Shown: positions 1 through 10,485 of the stretch, in pieces
Numbering within the stretch: the stretch's first letter is position 1
Layout of the letters: the number at the start of each line of letters is the position of its first letter
DNA from: Myoxocephalus aenaeus
Taxonomy: Eukaryota; Chordata; Actinopteri; Perciformes; Cottidae
NCBI GenBank assembly: GCA_038501785.1
Contig: JBAMJR010000001.1
Coordinates: 4,024,001-4,088,000 of the forward strand
Reading direction: 5' to 3'
DNA length: 64,000 nt
Notes under the pieces: model-generated
What the model was told of the DNA's origin: nothing
The model's database searches: none
Seen by the model: only the letters and a program-made list of their open reading frames with translations
Translations under genes and position numbers: made by a program

Positions 1-140
1 CGAACGACAACACACACGTCACTTCCTCCCTAACCTAAAGATGAGGAATGAAAAGGGTTTGATCACAAAATCGTGATAATTTCCAGTGAGAGATAATTAC
101 GTCGGTAATTTCCCGACGCGAGGCAAGTTCTCTAAACATC

Positions 141-266
141 ATGGAGGAGAAAAATGACGGAGAAAAGACGGACAGAAGCAGCGAGAGCACTTCTTTACAT
201 CGGTGGCTGAGCGTCATCCTCCACCCTGCTTTCAACCGGCTGGTCAGTAAATCTGCGATTTACTGA
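141..266 (+). other. short open frame ending in a hairpin, coding status unknown
   Basis: A 41-codon ATG-initiated frame rich in charged and Ser residues ends inside the 15-bp palindrome at 239-271. I recognise no domain. It may be a first exon or 5' part of a repeat, or chance. It is listed only because nothing else explains the stretch. Confidence 0.12.
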
Positions 267-271
267 CCAGC
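239..271. repeat. perfect 15-bp inverted repeat, 3-nt loop
   Basis: The arms GCTGGTCAGTAAATC (239-253) and its reverse complement (257-271) are separated by TGC. This is a compact foldback in the repeat-rich left end. It could be a joined pair of transposon termini or a foldback element. Confidence 0.8.
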
Positions 272-429
272 TCGTCCGTTTTATAGTCCCGTATGTGCGT
301 CCCGTGCGTCCCGGGACTATTTTCTCTGCCGCTGAAATGCGATACACAACGTTTTGCCGGCTACAACTATTTTGTGCTGAAGGGCAGCTTACTATTACAT
401 TTATAAAGTCGCAGGTACCCGTATTATAA

Positions 430-577
430 AAGCAATAAGGTACTCGAGGCAGTACTGTGTCTACAATAATGTACTGTTCAAGGGTTTGCCGGCCCTCCGC
501 TGCGCGTCGGGCCTAACAACTCCCTTGAACAGTACATTATTGCACGACACAGTACTGCCTCTCGTACCTTATTGCTT
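430..577. repeat. long inverted repeat, about 55-bp arms
   Basis: The arm at 430-484 is the near-perfect reverse complement of 522-577, with only a few mismatches near the middle. The spacer is about 37 bp and GC-rich. The structure sits just downstream of the stop of the minus-strand BESS exon. It may be a foldback/MITE or the terminal inverted repeat of the element that carried that exon; which one is inference. Confidence 0.8.
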
Positions 578-640
578 AATTAAAGTACAAAAAATATATA
601 AACACTGGTTCCTTCCATGGAGAGATTGTCCCCCAGAGAT

Positions 641-885
641 CTATTTCAAATGGTCCAAATTCTTTGCTTCGTAAATGACTTTATAAATTTCAAATTTAGC
701 ATATTCCTGCTGCTGGGGTGACAACATCTCCATGGAAGGAAGCAGGCTTTTGAAAAATGATTCAATATGTGTTGGTGGTGGAGGAGGTGGAGGTGGAGGA
801 GCGGCATTTCTTTTTAGGGCAGAGAGGAGTAGCTCCTGGATCTCCCTCTCCCTGTCGAGAGACCTTCTCTCGGCCCTTCTTCTTC
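641..885 (-). CDS. BESS-motif protein, last coding exon (transposon-associated MADF/BESS type)
   Basis: On the minus strand an acceptor (TACAG, 886-890) opens a frame that runs to a stop at 641-643. It begins with an Arg/Glu-rich stretch, then a poly-proline run, then a C-terminal BESS motif around SFFKSLLPSMEMLSPQQQEY. BESS motifs mediate protein interaction in MADF-BESS proteins. In fish many of these are accessory genes of PIF/Harbinger transposons or derived from them. The splice phase (1) matches the upstream exon at 1016-1132. No MADF DNA-binding exon is visible further upstream, where an inverted-repeat element and a LINE have inserted. I infer a partial or dying transposon-linked gene rather than a host gene. 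Confidence 0.6.
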
Positions 886-1015
886 CTGTATGAAATGGAA
901 ACACCATCACTACAATAGCTTGTCAAATGAATATTTGTCATAGTGAAATACATACCATGAATGCATAAATTATAGTCATACCAAAAAAATGCAATCTGAA
1001 AGGTCATGCACATAC

Positions 1016-1132
1016 CTGAGGGTGGTCTGGAGGGACCAGCAGCAGGAGGAGGAAGAGGAGACGCGGGAGGAGGAGACGCAGGAGGAGGACCACCAGGACT
1101 TGGAGGCTCTGCCTCTTGGTTATCTGGTTCAT
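1016..1132 (-). CDS. BESS-motif protein, upstream Pro-rich exon
   Basis: On the minus strand this exon lies between a GTAAAG acceptor (1133-1138) and a CAG/GTATG donor (1011-1018). It encodes an acidic start (DEPDNQEAE) followed by a Pro/Ser/Ala-rich linker, ends in phase 1 and joins the 641-885 exon in frame. The low-complexity linker is typical of the region between MADF and BESS domains. The preceding exon was not found in the window. Confidence 0.5.
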
Positions 1133-1570
1133 CTTTACATATTAACAATAAAACAATGTTATAACCCAAAAGTGACACTGTAATTACATATTAATTAAGT
1201 TTCTGCAAATACGATCACATTTGTTTGTCCTTTTAAAGTTACATATAGTTGAAACTATGATAGTATCTTGTCTTTTTTTTTACATCCATGTTAAAACTTC
1301 TTTAAAAAAAAAGAGGAGATGCTGCTGCTTTGAAAATAAATAAAATAATACAATTTAAACAAAATGAATTAATCTTTTCTTTCGTCCACAAAGAATCATC
1401 ATACTGTTTTTCTAATTACATTTCTACTTTAAATGATTCATTGCTATAAAGTCAATGTGAATTGTGTATGATTTTATCATGTTGCTTCATCGCTCTCTGC
1501 GTGGTCACGTGCGTTTTACCCCAGAAAACAAAACCAATGTGTTACAGTATTTGTGTCCTTTCCACTCTTA
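1133..1570. other. AT-rich spacer, nothing recognised
   Basis: This is intron or spacer between the BESS exon and the Harbinger-type element. It contains poly-T and poly-A runs only. No MADF exon was found on either strand. Confidence 0.5.
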
Positions 1571-2564
1571 TGCTGTGTTCACACCAAATGCGGCGCGAAT
1601 TATTTGCGCGAGTAGATAACATGCAAAGTCAATACACATACGCGACAGGTTGTGAAGACGCAAAATTTTCACCGGGCGGCGCGACTGACGCTTTTGAGGC
1701 GCCGAGAATAGCGCGTTTGACGTGGGGCGAACAGAGCGTTGGACACGGCGCGAATTCGTGCGAGTTGAAATTTCCCAACTCTGGCGAAAAAATTGTTTGA
1801 GTCATAGTTGCGTCAGCCAATCAGCGTTGAGAATCAGCGTTGAGAAGCTCCGCCTGTCACCACCGCCGTCCTGCCGTTGCTGTCTGAATCAAACTGCTGC
1901 TGCTCCGCCTGAAGTAGCGCTGGTAGTGGCTTCATTCAGACGCTGTTGTGGGTCTACGGATAATATTATGAACCCAGACACGATGGAGTTTGATGTTCCG
2001 ACGTGTGGAATTTACACAACAAGTATGAAGCAGAACTAGTGGTTATTTCCATGGTGGATGGCGGAAACGGTATCCGTTTTACGGAGATAAGGCAGATGCA
2101 GTGTGCGGCTACGGATGGCGTTATGAACCCAAACGCGAGGGCGTTTGATGTTTCAACATTTTTGGGACTTCCACAACAAGTATAACGCAGAAATAATGGT
2201 TATTTATTCCATAGTCGATAGCGGAAAGGATAACTCTTTTTCACGGAGATAAGCCACAGCCCCTTTGTCGCAGCGCGATTTATTCGCGTTTGGTGTGAAC
2301 ACGTTTACCGCGTCAGTTTACGCGACAATAAAAAGGTGTTCACACCAACGCTGATTCTCAACGCTGATTGGCTGACGCAACTATGACTCACGCGATTTTT
2401 TTTCGCCAGAGTTGGGAAATTTCAACTCGCGCGAATTCGCGCAGCGTCCAACGCTCTGTTCGCCCTGCGTCAAACGCGCTATTCACGCCGCCTCAAACGC
2501 CTGTGCATTGACTTTGCATTGACTCGCGCAAATAATTCGCGCCACGTTTGGTGTGAACACAGCA
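1571..2564. mobile_element. non-autonomous PIF/Harbinger-type element with long inverted repeats
   Basis: The ends are TGCTGTGTTCACACC and its reverse complement, flanked by a 3-bp TTA duplication (1568-1570 and 2565-2567). The subterminal 200-250 bp are also inverted copies of each other: compare the CGCCAGAGTTGGGAAATTTC block near 2405-2425 with its complement near 1765-1790. The middle (about 1850-2280) is unique, has two similar sub-blocks, and encodes no transposase. The 3-bp TWA target fits PIF/Harbinger; the family assignment rests on this and on the end sequence. Two smaller relatives lie at 10170-10211 and 52008-52445. Confidence 0.75.
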
Positions 2565-3066
2565 TTATACGCCTTTCCTTTCCCGGTCTGCTCTGGACTA
2601 CAACTACATAAATACTTTGCTCGATAAAGGTATTTGCCTCATTCTGATGACTTCTTGCATTGCCCTCAAAATAAATTGTATTTCAAATAGTTTTGCAGTA
2701 ATGTGATTTGTATTGTAATTTGTTCCATTTCATTGGTGAACTCACAGATTGAATAATGAGGGGCAGTAAAATAATTAGAATAAAATGATATGGAACAAAT
2801 GAAGGGCAAAAGACATAACATAATAATAATAATAACTTTATTTATAATAATAATAATAATAACTTTATTTATATAGCACCTTTAAAAACAAAGTTCACAA
2901 AGTGCTCTACATAGAAGCAAAGAAGACATAACTTAAAAATCAGTAAACACAAAGGACCATGGGCAATGAATACTATAATAATCAATCAAAACAGACAAAT
3001 AAATAAAATATACAAACAAAACCAGGGGAATAAAAGAACAGCATAATAGATCATAAAAGGACGACA

Positions 3067-4539
3067 TCACTTAAAAGCAATTCTATAGAAATGGGTTTTC
3101 AGAAGTGATTTAAAAGAAGTTACTGATTCTGCCAGCCTTATCTCCTCCGGTAGGTCGTTCCAAAGTCGAGGGGCCCTGATGGCAAAAGCACGGTCCCCCT
3201 TTGATTTAAGCCTCGACTTCGGAACAGCCAGGAGGGCCAGGAGGGCCCCACCGGAGGATCTAAGGCTGCGAGTTGGCTCGTATTGAGTTAGCATGTCGCT
3301 AATGTAACTCGGGGCCAGACCCAGGCGGGCCTTAAAAGTGATCAATAAAATCTTAAAATCAATTCTAAAATCAACCGGGAGCCAGTGGAGAGAAGCCAGA
3401 ACTGGAGTAATGTGATGTCGTCTTTTAAAACCAGTAAGAAGCCTAGCTGCTGCATTCTGGACTAGTTGGAGGCGAGTGATAGATTTTTGGGTAATGCCGG
3501 AGAGAAGTGAGTTGCAGTAATCTAGTCTTGAGAAGATGAGTGCATGGATAACTTTTTCCAGATCAGAGTGTGACAGTATGGGTTTGATTCTGGAGATGGT
3601 TCGTAATTGAAAAAAGCAGGATCGGACGGTTGTTTTAATCTGTGTTTCAAAGTTTAGTTGAGTGTCGAACATTACTCCCAGGTTTCTTGCAACAGGTTTT
3701 ATATAGGCAGACAGGGGACCAAGTTCGCTCTGAATGAGGCTAGTGTTATTGTTTGGGGAGTTGAATAATATGACTTCTGATTTTGAATTATTGAGTTGTA
3801 AAAAGTTTTGTGCCATACAACAGTTGACGTAAGAGAGACAGTCCAGGACAGCAGCTAGGCTCTTTGGGTCACCAGGTCTCAGCGGAAGGTATATCTGTGT
3901 GTCGTCTGCATAGCAGTGAAAAGATACCTTGTAGATTGAAAATAAAATTGTGCCTAAAATTGAACCTTGTGGTACACCACAGGTAATGTGGGTCGTGGAG
4001 GACGAGTGGTTACCTATAGTGACCGAAAAGGTTCGTTCTAAAAGGTATGAATAAAACCAGCTAAGTGCAGTGTCCTTGATGCCAACCCAGCTTTTGAGGC
4101 GATCGATTAAAATGGCGTGATCTACGGTGTCAAAAGCTGCGCTTAGGTCTAAAAGAATTAAAACTGCGCTCTCCCCCCTGTCTGCTGTTAAAAGGAGGTC
4201 ATTAGTTACCTTAAGGAGGGCAGTTTCTGTGCTGTGTAGAGCTCTAAAACCTGACTGAAATTTTTCGAAGATGTTGTTGTGGTTCATAAAAGCTACTTTT
4301 TCTAAAACTTTTGATAAAAATGAAAGTTTAGAAATTGGCCTAAAATTGGATAAAACTGAGGGATCGAGCTTAGGTTTCTTTAAAAGAGGTTGGACCATAG
4401 CATGTTTAAAAATAGATGGGTAGGTGCCATGTAATAGGGAGCTATTTATAATCAATAAAATACTAGGGCCTACAGTGCCGATAACCTCTTTAAGAAATTT
4501 AGTGGGAATAAAATCAAGGCTGCACGTGGTTGATTTCAT
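3067..4539 (-). pseudogene. LINE ORF2, reverse transcriptase half
   Basis: The 490-residue frame contains the RT fingers ([18 protein letters not shown]), palm motif A ([13 protein letters not shown]), motif B (GVPQGSILG) and the YADD catalytic box. It also has the C-terminal L2-type thumb ([37 protein letters not shown]). Between FSIY and VSFHCYADD roughly a dozen residues usual for the family are missing without loss of frame, so catalytic activity is doubtful. The ATG at 4539 is only an internal methionine; the true polyprotein would be continuous with the endonuclease. Confidence 0.88.
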
Positions 4540-6014
4540 GTGAGATATGATTTCAGATAAAGAGGACAGCGATACAGGTTCAAAATTACTAAAATAGCTT
4601 TGTATGTCCCTACTGGCATGTAAAACACGATTTGTTGTCTTATTTCCTTTACTTTATCAATAAAATAATTTAAGAACTTCTCACACATCTCTTGTGAGGT
4701 CTCAGTAAATTGACAGGGGGAGGGGTTTATGACAGAGTCTATGACCTTGAATAAAACTCTGGGGTTCGAGTGATTATCTAAAATTAAGTTGGAAAAGAAT
4801 GAAGCTCTTGCTTCTTTAACTGCCTTTTGGTAATTCTTCATTGCATCTTTCCAGATCTCATAAAATACATGTAGGCCAGTTTTTTTCCATTTTCTTTCAT
4901 TTCTCCTACAGTCTCTCTTGAGTTCTTGGGTGGATTCATTTATCCAGGGCTGTGGTGTTCTATTTGATTTTTTGACCTTGTAGGGACCAACAGAGTCCAG
5001 GACAGTCTGACAGGTGTGATTAAAAAGGGAGACCAGCTCCTCTGTATCAGAAAGTGGATTAAAAGCAGTTAAAGAAGTAGCATTAAAACGGTCTGAAAAT
5101 TTACTAGCAGACATGGAGTTAAAAACCCGGCAACGGGCAGGTGGACTGAGATTTGTGGGAGGTTGAGATAAAACCACATTAAATAAAACAGCTTTGTGAT
5201 CAGACACACAGATATCCTTAATTTTAAAGTTTTCAGGGCTGAGACCATTATACAGGACGAGGTCAAGGATGTGACCCTTTGAATGTGTAGGTTGTTGTAT
5301 TGCCTGAGTGAGGTTAAAAGATTCCAAAGTATCCATAAAATCTTTGACAAGAGTCTGAGACGGGCAGCACACATGTATGTTAAAATCACCTAAAATAAGA
5401 ATTTTGTCATACTGTGACATAAAATAAGCTAAAAATTCAGCAAACTCGTGGATAAAAATACTGTTCGGCTTTGGTGGCCTGTAGATTATTAAAATGATGA
5501 CAGGTGCTTTTGAGTTGACCATAAACCCAAGATGTTCAAAAGATGTAAAATTACCATGTAAGATGGGAGTGCATTTAAAATCTTTTCTGTGAATAACAGC
5601 AACCCCCCCTCCCCTGCCTGACGGCTGGGGTTGATGAAGGTGTGTAAAATCAGGGGGGGTTGCCTCTATAAGAGGACTACAATCTCCCTCAGATAACCAT
5701 GTCTCTGTGATAATAAAAAAGTCCAGTTTGTTACAGGTGATAAAATCATGGCATAAAAAAGACTTATTGTTGAGGGATCTGATATTTAAAAGACCAACAT
5801 TTGCCAGATTGCTATTATTTGCAGGTAGTAAAGGATGTTTCAGAGGAACTCTAATCAAATGATTATAATTAGCAGCAGCAGGGTGTGCTACTGAGCGTGC
5901 TGCAGTGGATCTGTGGTAGGAAATTATGGTGGAAATAAAAGAAGGTGTACCAGTCCTATTTTGGAGTGTGGCGTTGGCAAGAGGAGTATGGGGTTGAGTA
6001 ACATTTCCTACCAT
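4536..6014 (-). pseudogene. LINE ORF2, endonuclease half (EEP/APE-type)
   Basis: The 492-residue frame carries the apurinic-like endonuclease signature in order: LLNIRSLNNK (about residue 74), FIITETWLS, GRGGGVAVIH, ILGDFNIH and a VSDHKAVLF catalytic Ser-Asp-His near residue 270. Then comes the linker leading to reverse transcriptase. About 35 residues before the stop (after IRQQIV) the protein stops looking like the family. The family-like continuation appears in a neighbouring frame and flows into the downstream frame at 4539. So one base has been gained (or two lost) around 4620-4635. The catalytic nuclease motifs themselves are intact. Confidence 0.85.
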
Positions 6015-6030
6015 CCTATTTGATGTATTA

Positions 6031-6803
6031 GTTTATGCCATAATTATAATATGATTTGATGAAAAAGTGCAGAAGAGGAAGAGGGCCACTTCCTCCACAC
6101 TACAAAAAAGTAATGCAAGTGAACCCATATCAGAATAAGAAAAGAAAAAGAAGTAATTTTCTGTTTTAAAATATCCTTTAAAAACACTATTACCGAGCTT
6201 GGACATGTCGTTTCCTCCTTCTCTCGCTGCTGTACTCACCATACACCAATGAGTGTGCGGCACGATTGGCTGACAATGACACACTGCATGACACCCGTAT
6301 AACATACAAACCCATAAGGGCTTACCAGATGAGGAGTAAAGAGCATACTGTAGTGTGGAGTGAGTGGACAAGCAGAAGATGCTTGGTCAGCTTCCTAATG
6401 AGGACAGAACTGACTGGTAAACCTTGATATCGAAGACAGTGAGTTAACTAACTCCAAAAGATGGCAGTAGTGCAACATTAAGCACGTAAGCTACCGTTAA
6501 ATCCAGAGAAGATGAAGAAAAATCTGCACTTGTTTTGTAGCTTTTATTTTGAAGGCCGTGAGCGGAAGTGCTTATGTTGTTGTCGCTTGCCAAGCGGAAG
6601 AGGACGCGACTGTGAGTTTTTTTTACGGTTTCTGTCGCAATGAGTTCACGCTGGTCCATTCGCGTCTAAAACAATAACAATATACCCGGGGCTCGAGAGC
6701 TGTTCAAGCTTTCCACGCAGACGCAGACACGGAGTTCGCAGAGAGAATATACGCAGTCGGTCTGTTTGCGTGTCTGCTAGTTTGCTCGCAGACCAGCCGA
6801 GAG
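6031..6803. other. upstream region of phpt1, no gene recognised
   Basis: 6031-6450 has no recognised content and may include the LINE 5' end. 6660-6803 is GC-richer and forms the likely 5' leader/promoter of phpt1. No clear TATA box is seen. Confidence 0.4.
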
Positions 6804-8370
6804 ATGTGCACGCAGACGAGGGCTGCGGCTCTGATGGCCAACATACCGCGGGTCGACATCGACCCGTCCGGCGTCTTCAAGTACGTCCTCATCAGGGTGC
6901 ACAGCAAAGAGGAGGGAGACGACTCGGAGATAGACATCGTCCGAGGGTACGCCTGGGCCGAGTTCCACGGTGAGTCTGTGGCGCAGCGCGCGAGACTGCG
7001 CGCACGTTAGCTCGCGGCTACTCGGTGTTCACCTTATTGGAGTCCTCCCCGGAGAGATGACGTCACGTGTGACTACAAACCCTTATTCGCTACTGTCGGA
7101 TGCCAGTATATTAGCAGGGTTCTTACGGTCATGGAAAACCTGGAAAAGTCATGGAATTTTAAAATGGTTATTTCCAGGCCTGGAAAGGTCCTTGGAAAGT
7201 AAAGTCATGGAAATGTGTTACATTTTCTCACTTTTTCATGTATACAGCGAGATTTCACAAAATGTTTGGCCATGGAAATTTGGTTAAAAGTCATGGAAAT
7301 CCATTGGTCTAAATGTGTATGAACCCTGATTAGGTACACCTAGCTAAAAGTAATAAAATAGGCCCGCATGAAATCCTACCTTCAGTCAAGTCAACTGTGT
7401 GTGTTCACTTTTGTCATTCTGGATGACGTAGTTCATGGTGCTCTTACATTGTATTATGAGTGCTTATTTGTGTTGTTTTTCCACTTTATTTTTTTTAAAC
7501 CTATACATTTTAAATATTCCATAGGACTTACCCAGACTATATCTGCTTGCATAAATGTGCCTGCAGCAACAATATGCAATTTTCTTTGGGATATACATCA
7601 ACACCAGTAGACTATGATTCATAAAACCAGCCTATGATGGGATACAATGACCCTTTAACGCCATCTAGTGTCCGGTCTTAATAGTGAACCAATGATGACC
7701 AGAAATAGGGTTTGTGGAACTTTGTCTTCTATGTACTGGGATTTAGATCAGAATTAACTTCATGTTGGTCCATGTGTCTGGAGTCGAAGGGGGAAAAAAA
7801 CGTTTGCGTCCTAAAACCATTAGATCCAACTTCCAAGCATACATTCCTCACCCATCCTGTGTCTTGCAGCTGATATCTATGACAAGGTGTCGGAGGAGCT
7901 GGAAAAAGGTGGCCACCTGGACTGCGAGTGTATCGGAGGAGGGAGGATCAACCACGACCCCCAGGCCAAGAAGATCCACGTCTACGGACACTCGATAGTG
8001 AGAGAATTCTGCTGAATTTAAAAAAACTGTGACGACGTGGCCAATGACGGCACGCACGAGTAATGTGTTTTAAAACAACAACCAAACACAACTCTGATTG
8101 AAAGATGCTGCAGAGCTCCACACGGCTGCAGAGTCAGCTGATGACACGTGATGGGTCCGTCACTAGGAGCGACCCCTTTCACGTCATCATGAAATTCAGT
8201 GTTTAATATGGATTATTTGAGCTTGAATAACTGGTTAAACTCTAATGGAACGCTGACGTGTCGATCTTTCGTTGCAGGGCTTTGGAAGAGCGAACCACGC
8301 TGTCACTACTGAGAAGCTGAAGGCTCAGTATCCAGACTACGAGGTGACCTGGGACAATGAAGGATACTGA
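6804..8370 (+). CDS. phpt1: 14 kDa phosphohistidine phosphatase
   Basis: Three coding exons: 6804-6969, 7870-7997 and 8278-8370 (stop TGA 8368-8370). All have GT-AG junctions and consistent phases (1, 0). The product removes phosphate from histidine (and reportedly lysine) of proteins in the cytosol and belongs to the janus/ocnus fold family. The N-terminal [17 protein letters not shown] strand and [11 protein letters not shown] are family hallmarks; the final His of that motif is the catalytic base (His53 in human). Exon 2 carries the [10 protein letters not shown] and KIHVYGHSI blocks; exon 3 ends with [14 protein letters not shown] start at 6804 gives 128 residues; an in-frame ATG at 6834 gives 118. 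The human protein is 125, so the first start is preferred but not proven. The usual Tyr before the SM/SI pair is His here. Confidence 0.95.
7058..7069. promoter_or_regulatory. CRE palindrome overlapping an E-box
   Basis: TGACGTCA (7058-7065) runs into CACGTG (7064-7069) at the start of phpt1 intron 1, about 90 bp after exon 1. Both are full consensus sites, for CREB/ATF and bHLH-ZIP factors respectively. Function is inferred. Confidence 0.4.
7115..7328. mobile_element. short inverted-repeat DNA element in phpt1 intron 1
   Basis: The ends are CAGGGTTCTTAC and its imperfect reverse complement GTATGAACCCTG, flanked by ATTAG on both sides (7110-7114 and 7329-7333). The interior repeats GTCATGGAAA and CCTGGAAA units. 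This is a common teleost MITE type. The superfamily is not certain because the target duplication is only about 5 bp. Confidence 0.65.
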
Positions 8371-9126
8371 ACTGACCTAGGATCAGCCTCTGTTGGGTGC
8401 CCTTTTATCCTGGACTGACATGGCACTTATCTGTAACCCCCCTCATTAGGAACCACACAGAGTCCGATAAGGAGCTTTTTGATACCACATTGCTAATCCA
8501 AGACTTAAGACTGACACACAGTGACGGGTCTGATTAGAAAACAAGCCTTTTTTTTGGAGGGGCTAATTTTTATGTTACATATTGTGTAAAGAAATAGCAA
8601 ACAAATGTTGTTTATAACATTTTACTCTACTTGGGTCTAAAACAAATGCACCATTGTCTTCTAGTGTGAGTAAATAATGTATCCTGACATACAGTCGCTC
8701 ACCGACTTGTTGTAGAGTCACATAGCCTCGTAAATATGACATCATCGCTGAGATGTGTTGGCCATGCTCTGTCGTTATGTATGTTTCATAAACGTTTCCG
8801 AAAACTGCTTTAAAATTGTGTGCATACTCTGTTCCTTCTGTCGCAGAGGCCAAAAAAACAAAAAGAAGCTTATCTTACTTTTGGTCGCCAGCAGTCGTAT
8901 CGACAGGACTGTAAACTGCTGGAGAATGCCGTGGCCTTAATTAAATGCTATTAGATAAGACAAAGATGAACTTGATGATCTTCCAAGATTTTGTTGCGCC
9001 GAAGTGTTTTGAAATCCTGACATTCCGGTTGGCAATGAACGGATATTCTTAATATGAAGTATTTTAAACCTGCATTTTTATGCCTCAATGGCATTTGTTC
9101 CATCAAAAGTAAAACAAAATAATGTA
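8371..9126 (+). other. phpt1 3' UTR and downstream spacer
   Basis: No coding signal is visible. A candidate poly(A) signal ATTAAA lies at 8940-8945. Its use is not proven. Confidence 0.45.
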
Positions 9127-9420
9127 CACTACCGTTCAAAAGTTTGGGGTCACCCAGAGACATTTTCAGTTTCTTCGCATGGAATAGCCTTCATTTCTAA
9201 GAACAAGAACAGACTGGCGAGTTTCACATGAAAGCCCATTAGAACACTGGAGTGATAGTTGCTAAAACCAGACGTTTCCACCTAGAATAGTCATTTACCA
9301 CATTAACAATGTATAGTGTATTTCTGATTAATTTAATGTTATCTTCATTGAAAAAAAACAATGCTTTTCTTTGAAAAATAAGGACATTTCTAAGTGACCC
9401 CAAACTTTTGAACGGTAGTG
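9127..9420. mobile_element. Tc1/mariner-type MITE
   Basis: About 28-bp terminal inverted repeats begin CACTACCGTTCAAAAG. The element is 294 bp, flanked by TA dinucleotides (9125-9126 and 9421-9422), with no transposase. The TA target and end sequence match a common fish Tc1/mariner-derived MITE. Confidence 0.85.
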
Positions 9421-10169
9421 TATATGTCTTGCAAACTGTTTTGGTGACACGGTATTGTTACACCGCCCAAATCCTCCACCACGCTGGACAGGACTTTTGA
9501 GATCTTGTCATTTCTCCCAGTCATGGCTGTCCAATCAAAATGTAATATTTTTTTCTGATATTCAGATTCCTGCGTGTGTCATGAATGCAAGATGCAATTG
9601 TTATAGCTACACCGCTGCAGAGTGTGGGTGGGTCTGTGTGTTTGGTCTTTTTTTTTTTAGCTGGAAGTTCTTCATATATGGAGGCAACAGAGATTTCCGG
9701 CTGCTTTGATGCCTTTTAGGGGAAAGAACATAAAAGAAGTGGCAACATAGATGCTATATTAACACTAATATGGTCTTTGAGCTAATTAATAAAAGGGTTA
9801 ATTTTAGTGCTGTCATATTAGCGCGTTATTAACGGCGTTAACGCAAACCAATTTTAACGCCGTCAATTTTATTAACGGCGTTAACGCATTTAAATTTTTA
9901 ATTTTTTTTTTTTTTCGCGAGCACCACGCCGGATGTAGCTCAACCGGAAGCAAAACAATAGGCACGCCGTTTGGGCTTGGAAGCTAGGCTAACGTTACGG
10001 TTTGAAATGAATGAATGGTGAGCGCGATACGGCAAAATGAATGATATTCAGTGAACTGCGAACAGGTGCGCGTGCCAGAAGGGAGCGCGAGTGAACACAT
10101 TGAACACAGCAGGAGAGAACGCAACGTTAGCCAGCTAGCTAAAGCTCTGGTGGGAAATTATTAGCTTAA

Positions 10170-10211
10170 GCCGTGTTCACACCATCGCGCCGCGTCCGGT
10201 GTGAACACGGC
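10170..10211. mobile_element. 42-bp minimal Harbinger-type inverted-repeat insertion
   Basis: The 14-bp arms GCCGTGTTCACACC (10170-10183) and reverse complement (10198-10211) are separated by 14 bp and flanked by TAA on both sides. They match the ends of the larger elements at 1571 and 52008. This is essentially two termini with almost no interior, nested in the hAT element. Confidence 0.65.
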
Positions 10212-10293
10212 ATAACGTTTTTGAGGAGGTAGATTTTGAGGTGAGGGGACTGACAAGGCAGAAGGTAAAGTGGTCCACCGTTCTATCAATAAG

Positions 10294-10485
10294 CAGACCT
10301 GCCAACCTGTACGCAATTTGCGTAGCGGATACGCATTTTGACGTCAAAGTACGCTGGTAAAAATTAGTCTAAAATTAATTTTAGACTAATTGACCAGCAC
10401 ACATTATATGCAATGCAATATAATGCATGACGAGTATTTAATGACTTATCAATATATAGGTTATATATCAAGGTTGGCAGGTCTG
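10294..10485. mobile_element. 192-bp nested inverted-repeat element
   Basis: The ends are CAGACCTGCCAACCT and its reverse complement, flanked by AATAAG on both sides (10288-10293 and 10486-10491). An internal palindrome near 10364-10392 (TTAGTCTAAAATTAATTTTAGACTAA region) makes it strongly foldback. The superfamily is undecided. Confidence 0.7.

Larger units (their letters stand above)
2819..6030 (-). mobile_element. L2/CR1-type LINE, nearly full ORF2, broken
   Basis: A non-LTR retrotransposon lies on the minus strand. Its coding part runs from 6014 down to 3067. The 3' UTR ends around 2819 in a duplicated (TAA)n plus TTATTTATATAGCACC tail, a typical fish L2-like 3' end. The endonuclease and reverse transcriptase halves are in different frames because of one small indel near 4620-4635. 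An apparent in-frame deletion also lies in the reverse transcriptase. The copy is probably fairly young because the rest of both halves is open. The 5' boundary is uncertain and no ORF1 was found upstream. Confidence 0.85.

Noticed and set aside
2820..2880. (TAA)n microsatellite as an independent feature
   Set aside because: It is the tail of the LINE, duplicated once together with the ACTTTATTTAT motif.
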